Below are positions 31,109 through 39,919 of a stretch of 64,000 bases of DNA, piece by piece. The stretch spans positions 1 through 64,000 of the forward strand of contig CAVSZE010000012.1 in assembly GCA_963732375.1 (NCBI GenBank). The letters run 5' to 3'. A program made the translations under genes and the position numbers. Origin of the DNA: RPQJ01 sp963732375 (GTDB lineage: Bacteria; Pseudomonadota; Gammaproteobacteria; Steroidobacterales; Steroidobacteraceae). Numbering within the stretch: the first letter of the stretch is position 1; each line of letters opens with the position of its first letter. Below the pieces are notes generated by a model that was not told the DNA's origin, did no database searches, and saw only the letters and a list, made by a program, of their open reading frames with translations.

Positions 31109-32607
31109 ACACCACGCTCGCCCAGGCGTTTGCACGCAACTTCCTGGGCCAGGCCCCGGGCTGGTACAAGCTGGTCATCATCGGCTTCCTGATGGTGAAC
31201 CCGATCCTGCTGATCATGGCGGGGCCGGTCGTCACGGGCTGGGCGTTGCTCGCGGAGTTCATCTTCACGCTGGCGATGGCGCTGCGCTGCTACCCGCTGC
31301 AGCCGGGCGGCCTGCTCGCGATCCAGTCCGTGCTGATGGGGCTTACGAGCCCGGAGGGCGTCTACCAGGAGGTGACAGGCGCGTTCCCGGTGGTGCTGCT
31401 GCTGATTTTCATGGTCGCCGGCATCTACTTCCTGCGCGACCTGCTGCTCTACGTGTTCGCGCGCTTGCTGCTCAAGGTGCACACCTCGTCCACGTTGTCG
31501 GTGCTGTTCTGCGCCGCTGCCGCGGTGCTGTCGGCATTCCTCGACGCGCTCACGGTCGTCGCGGTCGCAATCACCGTCGGCGCCGGCTTCTACGAGGTGT
31601 ACCACCGCGTGGCCTCGGGCAAGCAGCACGACGCGGAACACGACGCGGCGCACGACGATGGCGTGCATGCGCTGCACCGCGAGGACCTCGAGCAGTTCAG
31701 GGCCTTCCTGCGCGGCCTGATGATGCACAGCGCGGTCGGTACGGCGATCGGCGGTGTGATGACCCAGGTCGGTGAACCGCAGAACCTGCTGATTGCCGAG
31801 CAGGCCGGGTGGAACTTCGTGGATTTCTTCGTGAAGGTCGCGCCCGTGTCGGTGCCGGTCGCGGTCGCGGGGCTTATGACCTGCTGGGTGATCGACCGAT
31901 TCCGGCTGTTCAGCTATGGCGCCGGGCTGCCGGACACGGTGCGGGTGGTGCTGCGTGATCACGCCGATCACCTGTCGTCGCGGGCCACGGCGCGCGACCG
32001 GCAGGTGCTGATCGTGCAGGCGCTGGTGGCGGTGGTCCTGGTGCTCGGGCTCGCATTCCATGTCGCCGAGGTCGGGCTGATCGGCCTCGTCGTGATCATC
32101 CTCGCGACCAGTTTCACGGGCATCGTGGAGGAACAGCGCATCGGCAAGGCATTCGAGGCGGCATTACCGTTCACGGCGCTGCTGGTGGTGTTCTTCGTCA
32201 TCGTCGCGGCGATCCACGAGCAGCACCTGTTCGAGCCGCTGATGCACAGGGTGCTTGCCACCGAGGGAAGGGCCCAGGCAGGCCTGCTATATGCCGCCAC
32301 CGGCGTGCTGTCCGCGATCAGCGACAACGTGTTCGTGGCGTCGATCTACATCACCGAGATGAAGTCGGCGTTCATGCAGGGGCTGCTGACGCGCGAGCAG
32401 TTCGAGATGGCGGCGGTCGCGATCAATACCGGAACCAACATCCCGAGCGTGGCGACCCCGAACGGCCAGGCGGCATTCCTGTTCATGCTCACCTCGACGC
32501 TGGCGCCGCTGATCCGGCTGGGGTACGTGCGCATGATCTGGATGGCGTTTCCGTATTTCGTGGTCATGACCAGCGTGGGGCTGTTGTCGGTGATGTACCT
32601 GCTGTAG
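31105..32607 (+). CDS. nhaB: Na+/H+ antiporter NhaB
   Basis: 500 residues, with many hydrophobic segments and the NhaB signatures FLGQAPGWYKLVIIGFL near the start, AAAAVLSAFLDALTVVAVAI, MTQVGEPQNLLIAEQAGWNF and GVLSAISDNVFVASIYITEMK, ending with INTGTNIPSVATPNGQAAF. It exports Na+ in exchange for H+ for salt and pH balance. A His/Asp-rich cytoplasmic loop (KQHDAEHDAAHDDGVHALH) lies near residue 175. The start overlaps dnaQ by four bases. Confidence 0.96.
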   Translation: MNTTLAQAFARNFLGQAPGWYKLVIIGFLMVNPILLIMAGPVVTGWALLAEFIFTLAMALRCYPLQPGGLLAIQSVLMGLTSPEGVYQEVTGAFPVVLLLIFMVAGIYFLRDLLLYVFARLLLKVHTSSTLSVLFCAAAAVLSAFLDALTVVAVAITVGAGFYEVYHRVASGKQHDAEHDAAHDDGVHALHREDLEQFRAFLRGLMMHSAVGTAIGGVMTQVGEPQNLLIAEQAGWNFVDFFVKVAPVSVPVAVAGLMTCWVIDRFRLFSYGAGLPDTVRVVLRDHADHLSSRATARDRQVLIVQALVAVVLVLGLAFHVAEVGLIGLVVIILATSFTGIVEEQRIGKAFEAALPFTALLVVFFVIVAAIHEQHLFEPLMHRVLATEGRAQAGLLYAATGVLSAISDNVFVASIYITEMKSAFMQGLLTREQFEMAAVAINTGTNIPSVATPNGQAAFLFMLTSTLAPLIRLGYVRMIWMAFPYFVVMTSVGLLSVMYLL

Positions 32608-32743
32608 CCGCCAGGCCAGGAAGCCGGCCGTGGCAGTTTGACCCCTGTCTCATTTACGCGTGGCCTCCTGTGGCATCCTTGCACACATTGATGGCCCGCC
32701 GAGCGGCCAGCCCAAATCGTTTGCCAACCGGAAAGCCCTTCTC

Positions 32744-34027
32744 ATGCCTCGCTTCAACCTTCGCAACCTTCGTATCGGCGTCGTCGGCCTCGGCTACGTC
32801 GGCCTGCCGCTCGCCGTCGAGTTCGGCAGGCGCTTCAACACCGTCGGTTTTGACGTCAAGGCTGCACGCGTCGATGAACTCCGGCGCGGCCATGACAGCA
32901 CGCTGGAGGCCGATGACGCCGAGCTCGCTGCCGCCACGAAGCTCACATACACGACGAAACTCGCCGACTTGAAGCCATGTCGCGTATTCGTCGTGACGGT
33001 GCCGACCCCGATCGACGAGTACAAACGCCCGGACCTCACACCGCTGGTGAAGGCGAGCGAGTCTCTGGGACAGGTGCTGAAGAAAGGCGACGTCGTGGTT
33101 TATGAGTCCACCGTGTACCCGGGCTGCACCGAGGAAGTCTGCGTCCCGATCCTCGAACGCGTGTCGGGCCTCAAGTTCAACCGGGACTTTTTCGCGGGCT
33201 ACAGCCCGGAACGCATCAACCCGGGCGACAAGCAGCATCGGCTGTCCACGATCCGCAAGGTTACGTCGGGCTCGACGCCTGCGGTGGCGGAATTCGTGGA
33301 CTCGCTCTACCGCTCCATCGTGACGGTGGGCACGCACAAGGCATCGAGCATCAGGGTCGCCGAGGCGGCCAAGGTGATCGAGAACACGCAGCGCGACGTG
33401 AACATCGCGCTGATCAACGAGCTGGCGCTGATCTTCAACCGGCTCGGCATCGACACCGAGGAAGTGCTGAAGGCCGCGGGGAGCAAGTGGAACTTCCTGC
33501 CGTTCAGGCCGGGCCTGGTGGGTGGCCACTGCATCGGCGTCGACCCTTACTACCTGACGCACAAGGCCCAGGCGATCGGCTACCACCCGGAAATGATCCT
33601 GGCAGGGCGCCGCATCAACGACAACATGGGCATTTACGTGGCGCAGCAGGTCGCCCAGCTGATGATCAGCCGTCGGATCCAGGTAAAGGACGCGCGCATC
33701 CTGGTCATGGGGCTTACGTTCAAGGAGAACTGCCCGGACATCCGCAATTCGAAGATCGTGGACGTGGTTCGCGAGTTGCAGAAATACGGCGCGAAGGTGG
33801 ATGTCTACGATCCGTGGGCCGACACTGCCGAGGCACTCCATGAGTACCGGTTGCGCCCGGTCCGGCGGCTGAAGCCCGGCACCTACGACGCGGTAGTGAT
33901 GGGCGTCGCGCACGACGAATTCCGTCGCATGGGCATCAAGGGCGTACGCGAGCTCGGCCGCAGGGACCACGTGCTCTACGACATCAAGTACGTTTTCAAG
34001 GCGGATGAAGTGGACGGAAGGCTATGA
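32744..34027 (+). CDS. UDP-N-acetylhexosamine C6 dehydrogenase (WbpO/TviB type)
   Basis: 427 residues. The Rossmann motif GVVGLGYVGLPLAVEFG opens the protein; the catalytic Cys lies in GGHCIGVDPYYLTHKAQ; the C-terminal UDP-binding domain has LVMGLTFKENCPDIRNS. This pattern fits nucleotide-sugar dehydrogenases of the TviB/WbpO group, which oxidise UDP-GlcNAc or UDP-GalNAc to the uronic acid with two NAD+. ATG 32744 follows a GGAAAG site; the frame extends to 32660 without support. It overlaps the epimerase by four bases, so the two are coupled. It could instead prefer UDP-ManNAc (WecC-like), which is less likely. Confidence 0.9.
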   Translation: MPRFNLRNLRIGVVGLGYVGLPLAVEFGRRFNTVGFDVKAARVDELRRGHDSTLEADDAELAAATKLTYTTKLADLKPCRVFVVTVPTPIDEYKRPDLTPLVKASESLGQVLKKGDVVVYESTVYPGCTEEVCVPILERVSGLKFNRDFFAGYSPERINPGDKQHRLSTIRKVTSGSTPAVAEFVDSLYRSIVTVGTHKASSIRVAEAAKVIENTQRDVNIALINELALIFNRLGIDTEEVLKAAGSKWNFLPFRPGLVGGHCIGVDPYYLTHKAQAIGYHPEMILAGRRINDNMGIYVAQQVAQLMISRRIQVKDARILVMGLTFKENCPDIRNSKIVDVVRELQKYGAKVDVYDPWADTAEALHEYRLRPVRRLKPGTYDAVVMGVAHDEFRRMGIKGVRELGRRDHVLYDIKYVFKADEVDGRL

Positions 34028-35067
34028 AGATACTCGTCACCGGCGCCGCAGGATTCATCGGCTATCACACCGCGCGCAAGCTCCTCGAGCGAGGCGACGA
34101 GGTGGTCGGCCTCGACAATCTCAACGATTACTACGACGTGCGGATCAAGCACGCGCGACTCGACATGCTCGGCGCGCTGCCGGGATTCCGTTTCGTGAAG
34201 CTCGATCTCGCGGATCGCGAGGGCATGGCGAAACTTTTCGCCGCAGAGAAGTTCGAACGAGTGATTCACCTCGGCGCGCAGGCAGGCGTGCGCTATTCGA
34301 TCCAGAATCCACTGGCCTACGTGGACAGCAACCTCGTCGGTACGACGAACGTACTCGAGGGCTGTCGCCACAACGGCGTCGAGCACCTGGTCTACGCGTC
34401 CACCAGCTCCGTGTACGGCGCGAACACCAACATGCCGTTCTCGGTGCACCAGAACGTGGACCACCCGCTGTCCTTCTACGCGGCGACGAAGAAGGCCAAC
34501 GAGCTGATGGCGCACACCTATGCGCACCTGTATTCGCTGCCGGTGACCGGCCTGCGCTTCTTCACGGTCTATGGTCCCTGGGGCCGGCCGGACATGGCGC
34601 TGTTCCTGTTTACGCGCAACATCCTCGACGGCAAGCCGATCGACGTGTTCAATCACGGACATCACCGCCGCGATTTCACCTACGTCGGCGACATCGCCGA
34701 GGGCGTGGTGCGCGCCTGCGATCGTGTCGCGACCGGCAATGCCCACTGGGACAGTGACCGGCCCGACCCGGGCTCGAGCCGCGCCCCGTATCGCCTCTAC
34801 AACATCGGCAACAACCAGCCGGTGGAACTGCTGCACTACATCGAGGTGCTCGAGCAGTGCCTGGGCCGGAAGGCGCAGATGAACATGCTGCCGCTGCAGG
34901 CGGGCGATGTCCCTGACACCTGGGCCGACATCGAAGACCTTGTCCGTGACGTCGGCTACACGCCGGCGACGCCGGTGGAGCAGGGCATCCGCGCCTTCGT
35001 GGACTGGTACCTGGAGTACTACAAGGACGGCGGTCCCCCGGCGTCCAAGGTCGTGAACCTCGGCTGA
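34024..35067 (+). CDS. NAD-dependent epimerase, UDP-glucuronate 4-epimerase type
   Basis: 347 residues, extended short-chain dehydrogenase fold. The N-terminal NAD motif is GAAGFIGYHTARKL; the active-site pair is the Tyr and Lys of SFYAATKKANELMAHTY; the Ser region is YASTSSVYGANTNMPF. The strings HLGAQAGVRYS, FFTVYGPWGRPDMALF and RRDFTYVGDIAEG are typical of capsule-linked UDP-glucuronate 4-epimerases. It would make UDP-galacturonate. Linked to the preceding dehydrogenase it could act on the N-acetylated uronic acid instead, as WbpP-like enzymes do on UDP-GlcNAc. It is followed by repeat copy 2. Confidence 0.9.
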   Translation: MKILVTGAAGFIGYHTARKLLERGDEVVGLDNLNDYYDVRIKHARLDMLGALPGFRFVKLDLADREGMAKLFAAEKFERVIHLGAQAGVRYSIQNPLAYVDSNLVGTTNVLEGCRHNGVEHLVYASTSSVYGANTNMPFSVHQNVDHPLSFYAATKKANELMAHTYAHLYSLPVTGLRFFTVYGPWGRPDMALFLFTRNILDGKPIDVFNHGHHRRDFTYVGDIAEGVVRACDRVATGNAHWDSDRPDPGSSRAPYRLYNIGNNQPVELLHYIEVLEQCLGRKAQMNMLPLQAGDVPDTWADIEDLVRDVGYTPATPVEQGIRAFVDWYLEYYKDGGPPASKVVNLG

Positions 35068-35072
35068 TCAGG

Positions 35073-35120
35073 AGGGGACATTCTCCTTTATTCAGCGGAC
35101 GGAAAAGGAGAATGTCCCCT
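35073..35120. repeat. GGGGACATTCTCC palindrome, copy 2
   Basis: 17-base arms AGGGGACATTCTCCTTT (35073-35089) and complement (35104-35120) around a 14-base loop, placed between the epimerase stop and ugd. It could act as a transcription terminator. A GTGCCAGG string follows at about 35145. Confidence 0.85.
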
Positions 35121-35216
35121 TTTCCCGCCGGGTTTGTGCCAGGTCTCTGGTAAACTGCCCGCCAGCCGGTCGCCAGATGTGGCGCATAATAAGTTAACCA
35201 AACCAAGGGCTTGTGC

Positions 35217-36554
35217 GTGAAAGTTACAGTATTTGGTTCGGGCTATGTCGGCCTCGTTACCGGTGCCTGCTTCGCCGAGGCGGGCAACAACGTCGTCTGC
35301 GTGGACATCGACGCCGCAAAGGTCGAGCGGCTCAAGCAGGGCGATATCCCGATCCACGAGCCGGGCCTCGACGTCATAGTCCGCCGCAACTTCGAGAAGG
35401 GCCGCCTCAGGTTCACGACCAATGCCGAAGAAGGCATCGAGCACGGCCTGTTCCAGTTCATTGCGGTGGGCACACCGCCCGAGGAGGACGGCTCGGCCGA
35501 CCTCTCGCACGTGCTCGCCGTGGCCGAGACCATCGGCCGACACATGAACGAGTACCGCATCGTCGTGGACAAGTCCACGGTGCCCGTGGGCACGGCCGAC
35601 AAGGTTCGCGAACGCATCGAGCAGACGCTCGGCGAGCGTGGCGCGAAGGTCGAGTTCGACGTGGTTTCGAACCCCGAGTTCCTGAAGGAGGGCGCGGCGG
35701 TCGCCGACTTCATGAAGCCGGACCGCGTGGTGGTCGGCACCGACAACCCGCGCACCGCGGAACTGCTGAAGACCCTCTACGATCCGTTCACGCGCAACCG
35801 TGAGCGCCTGATCGTGATGGACGTGCGTTCCGCGGAACTGACCAAGTACGCGGCCAATGCGATGCTCGCGACCAAGATCAGCTTCATGAACGAGATCGCG
35901 AACCTTGCAGAGCGCATGGGCGCCGACATCGAGAAGGTGCGCATCGGCATCGGCTCCGACCCGCGCATCGGTTACAGCTTCATCTATCCGGGCGCTGGCT
36001 ACGGCGGCTCGTGCTTCCCGAAGGACGTGAAGGCGCTGGTGCACAGCGCAAGCGAATACAAGTTCGATGCCGAGCTGCTGAGATCCGTCGAGAGCGTGAA
36101 CAAGCGGCAGAAGCAACTGCTCTACCGCAAGCTCTCCGCATATTTCGACGGCAAGCTCGGTGGAAGAACGATCGCGATCTGGGGACTGGCTTTCAAGCCG
36201 AACACCGACGACATGCGCGAGGCCCCGGCCCGCGAGCTGATGGAGGCGCTGTGGGCGGCAGGCGCCAGCGTGCGGGCCTATGACCCGGTCGCGATGGGCG
36301 AGGCCCGCAGGATCTTTGGTGAGCGCGGCGACCTGGTGCTCGTCAAGGGCGCCGAGCAGGCGCTCGAGGGCGCCGACGCACTGGTGATCGTCACCGAGTG
36401 GCAGGAGTTCCGCAGCCCGGACTTCGAGCTGATCCGTGATCGGCTGCGGCATCCGGTGATCTTCGACGGCCGCAATATCTATGACCCCGCGATGGTGAAG
36501 AGCTTCGGGCTCACCTACCATGGCATCGGTCGCGGCGAGCGGCTGGACGGCTGA
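35217..36554 (+). CDS. ugd: UDP-glucose 6-dehydrogenase
   Basis: 445 residues. The N-terminal motif VFGSGYVGLVTGACFAEAG, the catalytic Cys in YPGAGYGGSCFPKDVKAL, the active-site Lys/Asn in ELTKYAANAMLATKISFMNE and the C-terminal AIWGLAFKPNTDDMREAP are diagnostic. It makes UDP-glucuronate from UDP-glucose, the substrate for the epimerase just upstream. GTG 35217 has AAGGG eight bases upstream and is preferred over TTG 35211. A CATAAT -10-like box (35185-35190) lies upstream without a clear -35. Confidence 0.97.
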   Translation: MKVTVFGSGYVGLVTGACFAEAGNNVVCVDIDAAKVERLKQGDIPIHEPGLDVIVRRNFEKGRLRFTTNAEEGIEHGLFQFIAVGTPPEEDGSADLSHVLAVAETIGRHMNEYRIVVDKSTVPVGTADKVRERIEQTLGERGAKVEFDVVSNPEFLKEGAAVADFMKPDRVVVGTDNPRTAELLKTLYDPFTRNRERLIVMDVRSAELTKYAANAMLATKISFMNEIANLAERMGADIEKVRIGIGSDPRIGYSFIYPGAGYGGSCFPKDVKALVHSASEYKFDAELLRSVESVNKRQKQLLYRKLSAYFDGKLGGRTIAIWGLAFKPNTDDMREAPARELMEALWAAGASVRAYDPVAMGEARRIFGERGDLVLVKGAEQALEGADALVIVTEWQEFRSPDFELIRDRLRHPVIFDGRNIYDPAMVKSFGLTYHGIGRGERLDG

Positions 36555-36585
36555 CGCCGGCTGGCAGCAGCCCAGGGATCACTCG

Positions 36586-38355
36586 ATGACAATCGACATC
36601 ATCATTACCCTGTCGGTCGTACTCGGGGTCCTGCTGCTCCTCGTCTCGGGGCGACTCGATACGGACGTCGTGCTGGTCGGCGCGATGATCCTGCTCACTC
36701 TCGCGGGTATCCTGAAGCCCGACGAGGCGCTCCAGGGATTCGCCAGCAACGGCGTCATGACGATCGCGGCCCTCTACATCGTAGTGGCGGGTCTGCGCGA
36801 AACCGGGGCGATGGCCTGGATTTCTCACCTGGTGCTCGGCCGGCCGCGATCGCTCGCTATGGCGCAAGGCAGGCTGATGGTCGTGACCGCGGCACTTTCC
36901 ACGGTCATCAACAACACGCCGCTGGTGGCACTGTTCATCCCGATCGCGCAGCAGTGGTCGTCCCGGTTCGGCTACGCGGTCTCGAAACTGCTGCTGCCCA
37001 TGAATCACATCGTGATCATCGCGGGCACGTGCACGCTGGTCGGCACCAGCACTAACCTGATCGTGTACAGCTTGCTGCAGAAGACGGTGCCCGGTGCCCA
37101 CATGGGTCTCTTCGAGCTGGCGTCGGTCGGGGCGCCGGTGACGATCCTGTGCTTTGCCTACGTGATGCTCGTCGGCCGCCATCTGCTGCCCGATCGCGAA
37201 AGCCCCGTGGAGCAGCTGGAGAACGCGCGCGAGTACAGCGTGGAAGCGCGAGTGCTGCCGGGTGGACCGCTGGTCGGGCGCACGATCGCGGAGGTGGGCC
37301 TGCGGGCCATGAAGTTCGCCTACGTGCTGGAGATCAGCCGCGGCGAGCGGCTGCTCACCGCGGTCTCCGCCGAGGAAGTCCTGCTCGGCGATGACCGGGT
37401 GACCTTCGTCGGCGTGGTCGACGCGGTCAACGAACTACGGCGCATACCGGGCCTGTCGATCGCTGAGGACCAGACCTACACGCTGAACCTGCGCCACGCC
37501 CAGCGTCGCCTCGTCGAACTGGTGCTGTCGCGGAACTCGCAGGTGGTGGGCCGGACGGTTCGCGACAGCGAATTCCGAAAGCTCTACAACGCCGCCATCG
37601 TCTCCATCTCGAGGGATGGCGCGCGGCTCGCCGGCAAGCCGGGCGACGTCACGTTGCACCCGGGCGACACGCTGCTGGTCGAGACCGACGAGGGCTTTGT
37701 CAATCGGCACAAGTACAATCGGGACTTCCTGCTGGTCAGTTCCCTCCAGGACTCGGCGCCTCCGAATTTCCGCCGCGCACCGCTGGCGTGCTTGATCCTG
37801 TTCCTGCTGCTGCTGGCTTCCGGCATGGATTGGGTGCCGCTGTTCCAGGGGTCGTTCATCGCGGCGGGCCTCATGGTACTCACCGGCTGCGTCACCTTGA
37901 GCATGGCGCGCCGCAGCATCGAGTACCCCGTGCTGGTCGGCATTGGCGCTTCGTTCGCGCTGGGTTTCGCGCTGACAGCGTCCGGCGCGGCAGCGCTGCT
38001 CGGTCACGGGATTGGCGTAATCGCGAACGGCAATCCGTTCTGGTCCCTGGTCGTACTTTACGTCGCGACCGCGTTGGTCACTGAGCTCATCACCAACAAC
38101 GCCGCCGGCGTGATGATGTTCCCGATCAGCCTCGCGGCTGCGCAGAGCACGGGCTCGCACTACATGCCCTTCGTGGTCGTGGTCATGGTGGCGGCTTCCG
38201 CAGCCTTCCTGACCCCGATTGGCTACCAGACCAACCTGATGATCTATGGTCCGGGCGGATACCGCTGGCAGGACTACCTCCGCTTCGGCCTGCCCATGCT
38301 GGCGATCGCCTGCATTGCAACCGTGCTGATCGTGCCGCGGGTGTGGCCGTTCTGA
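36586..38355 (+). CDS. SLC13-type (sodium/anion) transporter with two RCK_C domains
   Basis: 589 residues. Two halves of hydrophobic segments flank a soluble centre. The first half has a GVMTIAALYIVVAGLRETG segment and VVTAALSTVINNTPLVALFIP; the second half has TELITNNAAGVMMFPISLA and LTPIGYQTNLMIYGPGGY, both typical of the citrate/sulfate (SLC13/ArsB-like) superfamily. The centre carries two TrkA-C (RCK_C) domains, at about 205-290 (VEARVLPGGPLVGRTIAEVG) and 300-380 (LVELVLSRNSQVVGRTVRDS). It probably takes up sulfate or a dicarboxylate. It sits between ugd and manC, an unusual place for such a transporter. Confidence 0.85.
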   Translation: MTIDIIITLSVVLGVLLLLVSGRLDTDVVLVGAMILLTLAGILKPDEALQGFASNGVMTIAALYIVVAGLRETGAMAWISHLVLGRPRSLAMAQGRLMVVTAALSTVINNTPLVALFIPIAQQWSSRFGYAVSKLLLPMNHIVIIAGTCTLVGTSTNLIVYSLLQKTVPGAHMGLFELASVGAPVTILCFAYVMLVGRHLLPDRESPVEQLENAREYSVEARVLPGGPLVGRTIAEVGLRAMKFAYVLEISRGERLLTAVSAEEVLLGDDRVTFVGVVDAVNELRRIPGLSIAEDQTYTLNLRHAQRRLVELVLSRNSQVVGRTVRDSEFRKLYNAAIVSISRDGARLAGKPGDVTLHPGDTLLVETDEGFVNRHKYNRDFLLVSSLQDSAPPNFRRAPLACLILFLLLLASGMDWVPLFQGSFIAAGLMVLTGCVTLSMARRSIEYPVLVGIGASFALGFALTASGAAALLGHGIGVIANGNPFWSLVVLYVATALVTELITNNAAGVMMFPISLAAAQSTGSHYMPFVVVVMVAASAAFLTPIGYQTNLMIYGPGGYRWQDYLRFGLPMLAIACIATVLIVPRVWPF

Positions 38356-38419
38356 TGCCGGGCCTGACTGCAAAAACCCTGCGCACCCGGACGACCCGGC
38401 CCGCAACAGAGGCTCCACG

Positions 38420-39919
38420 ATGCTGATTCCCGTCATCCTGTCCGGCGGCTCCGGAACCCGGCTGTGGCCGCTGTCGCGCGAGTTGTATCCGAAGCAGTTG
38501 CTGCCGCTGGTCGGCGACCGCACGATGCTGCAGGAAACGGTCGCGCGGGTGGAAGGACTCGCGGACCTTGGTGCGCCGATCGTCGTCTGCAACGAGAGCC
38601 ACCGTTTCATGGTTGCCGAGCAACTGCGCGAGGCCGGCGCCGAGGCGCAGGCGATCTTGCTCGAGCCCGTGGGCCGCAACACCGCGCCGGCGGTGGCCGT
38701 GGCCGCGCTCGTCGCACTCGAAAAGGCCGGTGTGGCCGCCGACGCCCCGGCCGCAAAGCGCCTGGCGCGCCGCGCGGGAGACGTACCGCAAGCCCTGCCC
38801 GCCGGGGCGCCCGACCCGGTGCTGCTCGTGCTGCCAGCCGACCACGTGATCCGCGACGTTGAAGCTTTCCGCACTGCCGTGACGACAGGCCGCGCCGCCG
38901 CCGAGGCGGGTGCACTGGTCACGTTCGGCGTAGTGCCAGACCGGCCCGAGACAGGCTATGGCTACATCCGGCGCGTGCCGGGCGGCGGACCCACCTATCC
39001 GGTCCTGGAGTTCGTCGAAAAGCCGGACGCCGCGACAGCAGCGCAGTACGTCAAGTCCGGCGACTATTTCTGGAACAGTGGAATGTTCATGTTCCGTGCC
39101 AGCGCGTTTCTTGAGGAACTCGGTGCACATGCGCCGGCAATCCTCGCGGCCTGCGAGCGCGCGGTGGCCGCGGCGAAGCGCGACCTCGACTTCACGCGGC
39201 TTCCGGCGGATGAGTTCGGCGCCTGCCCCAGCGACTCCATCGACTACGCGGTGATGGAGAAGACGCGCGCCGCAGTCGTCGTGCCGCTGTCCGCCGGCTG
39301 GAGCGACGTGGGCTCCTGGTCGGCGCTCGCCGACGCATTGCCGACCGACAAGGCGGGCAACGTCACGGCCGGCGACGTGCTGGTGGAAGACGCACAAGGC
39401 TGCTACCTGCATTCCACCAGCCGGCTGATCGCAGCCGTCGGGCTACGCGACCACGTGGTCGTCGAGACCAAGGACGCTGTGCTGGTCGCGCCGCGCGACC
39501 GTGTGCAGGACGTGAAGCAGCTGGTACAGCAACTGAAGGCGAAGGGCCGCTACGAGACCTCGCTGCACCGCGAGGTGTTCCGACCCTGGGGCAGCTACGA
39601 CAGCGTGGACGCCGGCGACCGCTTCCAGGTAAAACGGCTGAGCGTAAAGCCGGGCGCGTCGATGTCGCTGCAGCTGCATCATCACCGCGCCGAGCACTGG
39701 ATCGTCGTCTCGGGCACCGCGCGGATCACGCGCGGCGAGGAGACCTTCCTGCTCGGCGAGAACGAGTCGACCTACATCCCGATGGGCACCAAGCACCGCA
39801 TCGAGAACCCGGGCATGGTGCCGCTGCACATCGTCGAGGTGCAGTCTGGCAGCTACCTGGGCGAAGACGACATCGTGCGCTTCGAAGACCGCTACGGACG
39901 CGAGGGATCGGACAAATGA
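38420..39919 (+). CDS. manC: Mannose-1-phosphate guanylyltransferase / mannose-6-phosphate isomerase
   Basis: 499 residues, bifunctional type II enzyme. The nucleotidyltransferase domain starts with MLIPVILSGGSGTRLWPLSRELYPKQ, and contains FVEKPD and YFWNSGMFMF. The C-terminal cupin (phosphomannose isomerase) has RPWGSYDSVD, FQVKRLSVKPGASMSLQLH and the metal-binding HHHRAEHWIVVSGTA. It makes GDP-mannose for polysaccharide synthesis. The stop overlaps the manB start by four bases (ATGA). A linker of about 30 residues rich in Ala (AADAPAAKRLARRAGDVPQ) is inserted in the first domain. Confidence 0.95.
   Translation: MLIPVILSGGSGTRLWPLSRELYPKQLLPLVGDRTMLQETVARVEGLADLGAPIVVCNESHRFMVAEQLREAGAEAQAILLEPVGRNTAPAVAVAALVALEKAGVAADAPAAKRLARRAGDVPQALPAGAPDPVLLVLPADHVIRDVEAFRTAVTTGRAAAEAGALVTFGVVPDRPETGYGYIRRVPGGGPTYPVLEFVEKPDAATAAQYVKSGDYFWNSGMFMFRASAFLEELGAHAPAILAACERAVAAAKRDLDFTRLPADEFGACPSDSIDYAVMEKTRAAVVVPLSAGWSDVGSWSALADALPTDKAGNVTAGDVLVEDAQGCYLHSTSRLIAAVGLRDHVVVETKDAVLVAPRDRVQDVKQLVQQLKAKGRYETSLHREVFRPWGSYDSVDAGDRFQVKRLSVKPGASMSLQLHHHRAEHWIVVSGTARITRGEETFLLGENESTYIPMGTKHRIENPGMVPLHIVEVQSGSYLGEDDIVRFEDRYGREGSDK

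Noticed and set aside
34024..35067. Calling the epimerase a WbpP-type UDP-GlcNAc 4-epimerase
   Set aside because: Its motifs (GVRYS, GRPDMALF, RRDFTYV) match UDP-glucuronate 4-epimerases better, though the neighbouring WbpO-type dehydrogenase leaves some doubt.
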